From Elusimicrobiota bacterium (GTDB lineage: Bacteria > Elusimicrobiota > Elusimicrobia > Elusimicrobiales > UBA9959): a stretch of 64,000 nt of DNA. The stretch covers positions 62,001 to 126,000 of the forward strand of contig JAPLKI010000014.1 in NCBI GenBank assembly GCA_026388155.1, read 5' to 3'. This document shows positions 58,974 through 64,000 of this stretch, one piece after another. The notes under the pieces are model-generated. The model searched no databases. It saw only the letters and a program-made list of their open reading frames with translations, and was not told the DNA's origin. Position numbers and translations under genes: made by a program. Numbering within the stretch: position 1 is the first letter of the stretch; each line of letters starts with the position of its first letter.

Positions 58974-60818
58974 CCCTTGGCCGCCCTTATATTTGTCCTC
59001 CCGCTTTTTGCCGCTCAAAGCGCGCGCGCGGCCCTGAGTATTTCGGCGCAAACCGACAGGACCGAACTTGAAATCACCGAAAACCTTTACCTTACCGTCA
59101 CGATAAGCGCCGATTCGGCGAGCGTTCCGGAGCCCGTGCTGCCCGCGGTATTCAATTTCAACGCCTATTCCTCCGGCCGGAGCCAGAATATTTCCATTAT
59201 TAACGGAAAAATATCCACTTCGGTCTCATTCACCTATATACTTACCCCGCGCTTCATCGGCCGCCAGACAATACCCGCTATTTCGGCGTTTAACGGCCGT
59301 GAAAAAGCCATGACGCCTGAAATTGAAATAACCGTCACCAAATCAAGGGCCGCCAGGCAGACAAACCCGGCGCCGAGCGCTCCGCCGCAGCAAGGTTCCG
59401 CGGGACGCGCGGCCCCGCAGGGGAAAGCTCCTAAAGCCGACTCTCTTATTTTTTTAAAAGCCGAGACAGACAGGAAAACCGCCTATCCCGGCCAGCAGAT
59501 CAACCTGTTTATAAGATTTTACACGGCTATGCCTCTTACCTCAAATCCGCAATATCTGCCGCCGGCCTATAAGAACCTGCTTTTTGAGGATCTGCCTCCC
59601 GTAAGGAGCGGAGAAGTCACAATAAAGGGCGTACGCTATTCGTTCAGCGAGATCAAGACAGCTCTGTTTGGCCTGTCGCCCGGGCCGGCCTCTATAAGCC
59701 CGGCCTCGGTTATTGCCCAGCTGCAATCGGATGAACAGATAGACCCCTTTGACCCGAATTTCTTCCAGAAATTCTTCTCCATGAACGGCTCCCAGGGCGC
59801 GACAAAGGAATTAAAAACAGAAAACCTGACGCTGAATATTCTTCCGCTGCCGGACGGAGCGCCTGTGTCTTTTACAGGAGCGGTCGGCAACTACACTATT
59901 TCCGCCGAACTTGACCGTAAACAGGTCAAAGCGGGGGAAGCGGTCAATCTTTCGGTGACAGTAAGCGGCACCGGCAGTCTTAAAACCGTAACAGCGCCGA
60001 AGCTGCCGGAACTGGCGGGGTTCAAAGTTTTTGACACGATGAGCTCGCTTGACATAAACAAGCGTGACGATATTATAAGCGGTAAAAAAGTTTTCACCAC
60101 CGTCATTGTGCCGCGTTTCGAAGGCCCCGCCCGTATTTCACCTGTAAAATTCGCTTTTTTTGACCCGGAGGCGAACGCCTACCGCGAAATTGAGACAAAA
60201 CCTTTGGAATTGAAAGTGGAAAAAGGCGATTCGGACGCCAAAAATTTTAATTTTACGCAGCCCGGAACCCAAGCCGTGTCCGCCACCGGTTCGGACATCA
60301 GATATGTAAGCGACACGGCCGCGGCGCCCGCGGTCGCGCGCGCGGCCGGGGCCCTTTTCAACATGGCCTGGTGGCTTAATTTATTGCCGGCGGCCGCGCT
60401 TTTATTAAGCCTCTGGTTCTCGAACATTCAAAGCTTCCGCCTGCGCAATCCGCAGATCTTCAAGTTCCGGCGGGCCAAAGCGACAGCCGGCAAGGACATC
60501 AGCCGGGCCGAAACCGAACTGAAGGCGAACAGGTTAAAAGAAGCCGTGTCCGTGCTCTACGATTCCTTTATGGAATATCTCTCGGACAAAACCGGGAAAA
60601 AAGTAAGCGCCCTGACCACACGCCAGGCCAGGGAGCTTATAAAAGACCGCTTCCCGCGCACGGACGAATACCATCTGGAGGAAATAAGGGCCTTCTGGGA
60701 ACAGCTTGAGATGTTCCATTTTTCTCCGTCCTCCCTGACCGCCCAGAACGCCAAGGATCTGATAACCAAATATACCGTCCTGATCGAAATGCTGGAGAAG
60801 GAGTTTAAAAAGAAATGA
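58896..60818 (+). CDS. batD: BatD-like protein
   Basis: 640 residues. Long signal peptide (to about residue 47), a large periplasmic part of immunoglobulin-like beta domains (LSISAQTDRTELEITENLYL, SFTYILTPRFIGRQTIPAIS; a second copy FTYILTPR/VTVSGTGSLKTVTAPKLPEL near 350), one membrane segment (about 490-508, WWLNLLPAAALLLSLWFSNI) and a cytoplasmic helical tail. This is the BatD family pattern. The N-terminal 60 bases are homologous to those of the batE gene; part of the signal peptide is repeat-encoded. Confidence 0.92.
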   Translation: MKFLNSLKKVFKFVFCSTLFPLPSTLPLAALIFVLPLFAAQSARAALSISAQTDRTELEITENLYLTVTISADSASVPEPVLPAVFNFNAYSSGRSQNISIINGKISTSVSFTYILTPRFIGRQTIPAISAFNGREKAMTPEIEITVTKSRAARQTNPAPSAPPQQGSAGRAAPQGKAPKADSLIFLKAETDRKTAYPGQQINLFIRFYTAMPLTSNPQYLPPAYKNLLFEDLPPVRSGEVTIKGVRYSFSEIKTALFGLSPGPASISPASVIAQLQSDEQIDPFDPNFFQKFFSMNGSQGATKELKTENLTLNILPLPDGAPVSFTGAVGNYTISAELDRKQVKAGEAVNLSVTVSGTGSLKTVTAPKLPELAGFKVFDTMSSLDINKRDDIISGKKVFTTVIVPRFEGPARISPVKFAFFDPEANAYREIETKPLELKVEKGDSDAKNFNFTQPGTQAVSATGSDIRYVSDTAAAPAVARAAGALFNMAWWLNLLPAAALLLSLWFSNIQSFRLRNPQIFKFRRAKATAGKDISRAETELKANRLKEAVSVLYDSFMEYLSDKTGKKVSALTTRQARELIKDRFPRTDEYHLEEIRAFWEQLEMFHFSPSSLTAQNAKDLITKYTVLIEMLEKEFKKK

Positions 60819-60832
60819 GTACGTTATCGTTT

Positions 60833-60975
60833 AAGGGGCTGGGGGCTGGAGATTAGGGGAGAGGGCTCAGAGAAGAACTGAAAGAAAAACAAATTCATGA
60901 AATTACCGAATGGTTTAAAAAATGTCTTCAAGTTGAGCTTGCGCTCTGCCCTATCCCTTAGCCCCTATCCCCTGC
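60833..60975. repeat. TAGGG/CCCTA repeat spanning the batE start
   Basis: Left arm GGGGCTGGGGGCTGGAGATT and AGGGGAGAGGGC upstream; right arm CTCTGCCCTATCCCTTAGCC and CCTATCCCCTG inside the coding region, where it encodes ALSLSPYPLL of the signal peptide. The start codon is in the loop, as in batD. Confidence 0.85.
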
Positions 60976-61700
60976 TGTTATGCTGCCTTTGCGCCTTTTC
61001 TTTTCAGGCCTCCGCCTACGATAAGAATGAACTGGCCGAACTGAACGACATGTATAAGAACGGCAAATACCAGGAGGCGCTTGATGGCTACATCAAGATG
61101 ACCGAAACTGAAGGCACGAACCCTTACGCTTTTTATAACGCCGGCAACGCCTATTTCCGATTAAACAAGCAGGGGCTCGCCGTGCTTTACTACGCCAAAG
61201 CCTTTAAACTGCTGCCCAGGGACCCGGATATACGGGCCAACCTTGAATATGCCATGAAGCAGACCGGCCAGGCGCTAGTGCCGGACGGAGTGCCGAGGTC
61301 TCTTCATTATGTTTATTATCTTTTGTCAGACCTTGAGCTTAAAGCCCTCGTGATAATTTTTTTCTGGCTGGCCTGTTTTATCGGGGCGCTGCGCTCACTC
61401 GCGGGAACGGCGCTGAAAGAAAAACTTAAAACCGCTCCTTATGTGATGGCCGCCGCGTGCCTTTTTTTTCTGCTTTGGATCGGGATACGCGACAGCTCGC
61501 CGTTCACGAACGGAGCGGTGGCCGCCGCGCCAGCCACTCTTTTGAGCGGCCCCGGCGAAAAATTCAAGGCTTACGCCACTCTTCCGGAGGCCCGTCTTGT
61601 AAAAATAATGGACGAGGCGGATGAGGATTATTACGAAATAGGCCTGCCCGGCGAAGGAATAAAAGGCTGGGTAAAAAAAACCGACCTGCAGAAGATTTAA
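60897..61700 (+). CDS. batE: BatE-like TPR protein with SH3-like C-terminus
   Basis: 267 residues. Signal peptide ending near ASA (about 40), two or three TPR motifs (ELAELNDMYKNGKYQEALDG, YAFYNAGNAYFRLNKQGLAV, LYYAKAFKLLPRDPDIRANL), two membrane segments (about 150-170 and 182-200), and a C-terminal SH3b-like domain (ATLLSGPGEKFKAYATLPEA and EGIKGWVKKTDLQKI). This is the BatE architecture. It ends the bat operon. A decayed duplicate of its 3' half lies at 62791-62912. Confidence 0.92.
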   Translation: MKLPNGLKNVFKLSLRSALSLSPYPLLLCCLCAFSFQASAYDKNELAELNDMYKNGKYQEALDGYIKMTETEGTNPYAFYNAGNAYFRLNKQGLAVLYYAKAFKLLPRDPDIRANLEYAMKQTGQALVPDGVPRSLHYVYYLLSDLELKALVIIFFWLACFIGALRSLAGTALKEKLKTAPYVMAAACLFFLLWIGIRDSSPFTNGAVAAAPATLLSGPGEKFKAYATLPEARLVKIMDEADEDYYEIGLPGEGIKGWVKKTDLQKI

Positions 61701-62105
61701 TACCATTCCAATAAACTGACGTTCGCGGGGCCTGCCAGGGGCCTGGAACGCAAAACCAGTGTCGGCCACACCGTGGCCGCACTTCCCATCCTCGCCCTCG
61801 CCGCTATGCAAGTCTCGGGCTCCGGAGGGTTTTGCTAATCCAGGCCCCCGGCACCCGCTCCAACTATCCCACCTAAATTTATTGCTTTGCCAGAAAAATA
61901 ATATAACTATCCCCACCCAATCATAACTTGAATATCCCGCCCTGTAAGGCATGTACAATATAGTTTTTTACTATACTGTGTTAGGACAAAAACATGTGTT
62001 ACGCCGTGATAAAGATGGCGGCTACCTACGGGTGGGTAAATTCGGAAGTACCAAAAACAGGGTGGGACACATATATAAAAACGAGGTTTAGACCACGCGC
62101 GACAT

Positions 62106-62220
62106 AGGACCGGACGGGGGGCTGCTCTGGAGCCGCATAGCGGATGGGGGGCCCCGTTTCGGGGGGAAACCACGGGAGGGTTTCCTACGCGGCGGAATGG
62201 GCAGCCCCTTGCCCGGCCCG
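62106..62220. repeat. Stem-bounded interspersed element, copy 2
   Basis: Inverted ends: AGGACCGGACGGGGGGCTGC at 62106 and onward against GCAGCCCCTTGCCCGGCCCG ending at 62220. The interior is nearly identical to the element at 8079 (TGGAGCCGCATAGCGGATGG; GGAAACC/GGTTTCC hairpin; CTACGCGGCGGAA). It is absent from the second copy of the duplicated batE-rpiB segment. Bases 61701-62105 contain no gene I can support; only a CGGGGGCCTGGA/CCAGGGGCCTGG-like inverted pair and AT-rich sequence are seen. Confidence 0.8.
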
Positions 62221-62309
62221 TTTCCCGGAGCGCGATAAAGGGATACCTTATAAACAATAATCCGCGCCAAAATGATAGAATTTTCAGGATTGAATCTCTA
62301 AGCAATTCT

Positions 62310-62341
62310 GCCTATGGCCTATGGCTTCCGGCTTATGGCAA
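62310..62341. repeat. Short GCCATA-type repeat upstream of rpiB copy 1
   Basis: Reads CCTATGGCCTATGGCTTCCG and GCTTATGGC. The duplicate at 63027-63053 lacks one seven-base CTATGGC unit, showing that words are gained or lost as units. Confidence 0.75.
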
Positions 62342-62362
62342 ACGATTACCCATGTTTATGGA

Positions 62363-62368
62363 TATAAT
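62363..62368 (+). promoter_or_regulatory. -10 hexamer TATAAT upstream of rpiB copy 1
   Basis: TATAAT lies 24 bases before the GTG start and is conserved in the duplicated promoter at 63072-63077. Confidence 0.5.
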
Positions 62369-62386
62369 TAACATGCGGAGGATAAA

Positions 62387-62794
62387 GTGAAAATTGCTAT
62401 TGCAAGCGACCATGACGGATTTGAACTGAAAGAAATTTTAAAGAGTCTGATAAGCGGTCTGGGGCATGAAGTGACCGACCTCGGAACCAACTCGGCCTCA
62501 AAACCCGTGGATTATCCCGACTTCGTGGCAAAAGCCGCGAGTGAGATAACGTCGGGCCACGCCAGACGCGCCCTTATGGTATGCGGCAGCGGCGTGGGCG
62601 CCTGCGTTGCCGCCAACACCTTCCCCGGCGTGCGCGCCGGACTTTTCCACAATACCGATTCCGCCAGACAGGGCGTTGAGCATGACAATATAAATTTTTT
62701 ATGCTTGGGCGCGCGCGTGATCGGCGCGAAACTCGCGTCCGATGTGACACGGGCCTACCTTTCCGCGAAGTTCTCGGGAGCGGAAAGCCGCTGA
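62387..62794 (+). CDS. RpiB-type ribose-5-phosphate isomerase, diverging copy 1
   Basis: 135 residues with a GTG start after GCGGAGG. RpiB interconverts ribose-5- and ribulose-5-phosphate. The active-site Cys66 (MVCGSGVG) and His99 are present, but family-conserved positions have changed relative to copy 2: A10 to D in SDHDGFELK, C87 to F, D89 to N and Y91 to D (FHNTDSA instead of CHDTYSA). The last residues (SR) and the stop come from the junction with a batE fragment, so the C-terminus is truncated by about 14 residues. It may be degenerating or acquiring another sugar-phosphate specificity. Confidence 0.85.
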   Translation: MKIAIASDHDGFELKEILKSLISGLGHEVTDLGTNSASKPVDYPDFVAKAASEITSGHARRALMVCGSGVGACVAANTFPGVRAGLFHNTDSARQGVEHDNINFLCLGARVIGAKLASDVTRAYLSAKFSGAESR

Positions 62795-62912
62795 AAGAAA
62801 AACTTAAAAAACCGCGCCTTACGCAATGGCCGCCGCGTCAGCCGCCCTTTCGAGCGGCCCCGGCGAAGGAATAAAAGGCCGGGTAAAGAAACCGACCTGC
62901 AAGAAGGTTTAA
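62791..62912 (+). pseudogene. Decayed duplicate of the batE 3' half
   Basis: Begins CGCTGAAAGAAAAACTTAAA as in batE at 61411, keeps ATGGCCGCCGCGT, GAGCGGCCCCGGCGAAGGAA and GGGTAAAGAAACCGACCTGC, but has lost the intervening bases, and an inserted base near the end shifts the frame. It proves that batE and rpiB were duplicated together. From 62913 to 63095 are remnants of the intergenic region with the second promoter. Confidence 0.88.
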
Positions 62913-63071
62913 ATCCAACAAACCTTAAGGTAAGCCAAGCTAGGGGGCGCGATTAAAGCTATCCGATTAAGCAATAATCCGCGCCAAAATGATAGAATTT
63001 TTAGGATTAAATCCCTAAGCAATTCTGCCTATGGCTTCCGGCTTATGGCAAACGATTACCCTGTTTATGGA

Positions 63072-63077
63072 TATAAT
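63072..63077 (+). promoter_or_regulatory. -10 hexamer TATAAT upstream of rpiB copy 2
   Basis: Same position relative to the GTG start as in copy 1, in a block duplicated with only a few changes (from AATAATCCGCGCC to the start codon). Confidence 0.5.
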
Positions 63078-63095
63078 TGACATGCGGAGGATAAC

Positions 63096-63545
63096 GTGAA
63101 AATTGCTATTGCAAGCGACCATGCCGGATTTGAACTTAAAGAAACTCTAAAGAGCCTGATAAAAAACCTGGGCCATGAAGTGACCGACCTTGGAACAGAT
63201 TCCGCCTCAAAGCCCGTGGATTACCCGGACTTCGCGGCAAAGGCGGCCCTGGAAATAAAAGCCGGCCGCGCCGAACGCGCCCTAGTGGTCTGCGGCAGCG
63301 GCGTGGGCGCCTGCGTGGCCGCCAACAAATTCCCCGGCATACGCGCCGGACTTTGCCACGACACCTATTCCGCCAGACAGGGCGTTGAGCATGACAATAT
63401 AAATATTTTGTGCCTGGGCTCGCGCGTGATCGGCGTTGAGCTCGCGGCCGATGTGACCCGGGCCTACCTTGCCGCGAAATTCTCGGGAGAGGAAAGACAC
63501 AAGCGGCGGCTTGAAAAAATAACAGCCTTGGAGAAGAAGAGCTGA
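63096..63545 (+). CDS. rpiB: RpiB-type ribose-5-phosphate isomerase, copy 2
   Basis: 149 residues, GTG start after GCGGAGG. Canonical RpiB motifs: SDHAGFELKE, SKPVDYPDFA, VVCGSGVGACVAANKFPGIR (Cys66), GLCHDTYSARQGVEHD (His88, Tyr91, His99) and CLGSRVIG. It acts in the non-oxidative pentose phosphate pathway; a transaldolase gene follows 113 bases downstream, in keeping with that role. About 80 percent identical in protein to copy 1. This copy keeps the full C-terminal helix (KRRLEKITALEKKS). Confidence 0.95.
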   Translation: MKIAIASDHAGFELKETLKSLIKNLGHEVTDLGTDSASKPVDYPDFAAKAALEIKAGRAERALVVCGSGVGACVAANKFPGIRAGLCHDTYSARQGVEHDNINILCLGSRVIGVELAADVTRAYLAAKFSGEERHKRRLEKITALEKKS

Positions 63546-63645
63546 AGTCTGAAGCGCTGAAGTTTGGAAGCCTGGAAGTTTTTTCCCTCAGCACTTTAGC
63601 ACTCCGTAACTTCAGCGCTTCAGAGCTTCTAGTTCTTCAGCACTA
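63541..63645. repeat. GCTGAAG/CTTCAGC-type mosaic repeat
   Basis: Left words CTGAAGTCTGAAGCGCTGAA and TTTGGAAGCCTGGAAG; right words AGCACTTTAGCACTCCG, AACTTCAGCGCTTCAGAGC and TTCTTCAGCAC are inverted relative to them. It overlaps the rpiB stop and fills the gap to tal. A short relative lies at 19436-19486. Confidence 0.8.
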
Positions 63646-63658
63646 AACTGGGGGAAAT

Positions 63659-64000
63659 ATGGAATTCAGCGCGAACACAAAAACTATCGGCCAGAGCCTG
63701 TGGCTTGACAATATCAGGCGGGACATGGTGACAGGCGGGGGCCTGTCAAAGCTTATAGCCGGCTCCGGCATAAAAGGCCTGACCTCAAACCCCTCTATTT
63801 TCGAAAAAGCCATTTTACAGTCCTCCATTTACGAAGAAACGCTGAACGCCCTTGTAGCGGGCAACGCCAACGCGCCGGAAATTTACGAAGCCCTGACGGT
63901 GGAGGATATCCAGCGCGCAGCCGACATTTTTCGGGAAACCTACGACGCCTCCGGCGGAACCGACGGTTTTGTCAGCATGGAAGTTTCACCGCTGCTCGCC
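63659..64000 (+). CDS. tal: Transaldolase (5' part; continues beyond window)
   Basis: 114 codons visible, start ATG after GGGGG. The N-terminus GQSLWLDNIRR (residues 11-21), LIAGSGIKGLTSNPSIFEKA near 36-55 and GFVSMEVSPLLA at the edge match the Tal family (the long, plant/cyanobacterial-type transaldolase, sometimes fused to glucose-6-phosphate isomerase). The Schiff-base Lys lies beyond the window. It transfers dihydroxyacetone units in the pentose phosphate pathway, following rpiB. Confidence 0.93.
   Translation, partial: MEFSANTKTIGQSLWLDNIRRDMVTGGGLSKLIAGSGIKGLTSNPSIFEKAILQSSIYEETLNALVAGNANAPEIYEALTVEDIQRAADIFRETYDASGGTDGFVSMEVSPLLA

Noticed and set aside
61994-62107. A 37-codon frame in the gap after batE
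   Set aside because: No ribosome site, no recognisable composition or domain, and it is absent from the duplicated copy of the region.

Overview
This window looks like a chromosomal segment of a free-living, Gram-negative (diderm), probably anaerobic bacterium. Outer-membrane and lipoprotein genes are abundant: a PorV-like barrel, a second barrel, several lipobox proteins, and a giant surface protein ending in a FlgD/Por-secretion-like tail. Together with a Bat operon, a MutL gene and a hydrogenase-4-related membrane complex, this fits Elusimicrobiota or a related deep diderm lineage. The taxon is an inference; no rRNA gene is present. Base composition is moderately GC-rich. There are no phage genes, transposases or CRISPR arrays. 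The accessory content is an unusual load of short structured intergenic repeats.

Layout. 1-2847 (-): glutamate-mutase-L (MutL) cluster, its last gene running off the left edge. 3265-6003: secreted and anchored proteins, a stand-alone Lrp/AsnC ligand-binding domain, and D-aminoacyl-tRNA deacylase. 6175-15758 (+): lipoprotein, PepT-like peptidase, OPT oligopeptide transporter, methyltransferase, TPR lipoprotein, orphan histidine kinase, and an oversized GlmS-type amidotransferase. 15841-19425 (+): radical-SAM/HhH protein, then an ECF sigma factor, a small membrane protein and a bactofilin-like membrane protein. 19550-23961: divergent esterase/ATP-grasp pair and an envelope cluster. 24104-33665: acyltransferase, HD-GYP response regulator, MFS transporter, acyl-CoA ligase, CCA-adding-type enzyme, FolE, tRNA-Gly(CCC) and a glycogen-binding-domain protein. 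33777-40868: a 1986-residue kelch/FN3 surface protein with a PorV-like barrel. 40922-47973 (-): six-gene Hyf/Ehr-type complex. 48317-52809: polyamine genes speD and speE, a DksA-like protein, an RDD protein, a class II amidotransferase and a HEAT-repeat protein. 52893-61700 (+): moxR-DUF58-bat operon. 62387-64000: two rpiB copies and the start of a transaldolase gene.

How the genes work together. Peptide uptake (OPT) and peptidase genes, MutL, acyl-CoA ligase and the energy-converting complex suggest fermentative amino-acid and organic-acid metabolism coupled to ion translocation. In the complex, the catalytic subunit has lost all four Ni-Fe cysteines while the proximal Fe-S site and the membrane modules remain. 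It is therefore a hydrogenase-related ion-pumping complex of unknown reaction, not a hydrogenase.

Main anomalies: (i) a 47-bp repeat with a covarying hairpin, (ii) several unrelated-in-sequence but similarly built self-complementary mosaic repeats that supply stop codons and, in the bat operon, flank start codons and encode part of signal peptides, (iii) a tandem duplication batE-rpiB with one drifting rpiB, (iv) a two-copy stem-forming element with a conserved core, and (v) repeated placement of -10 hexamers 12-13 bases before start codons, implying leaderless mRNAs.
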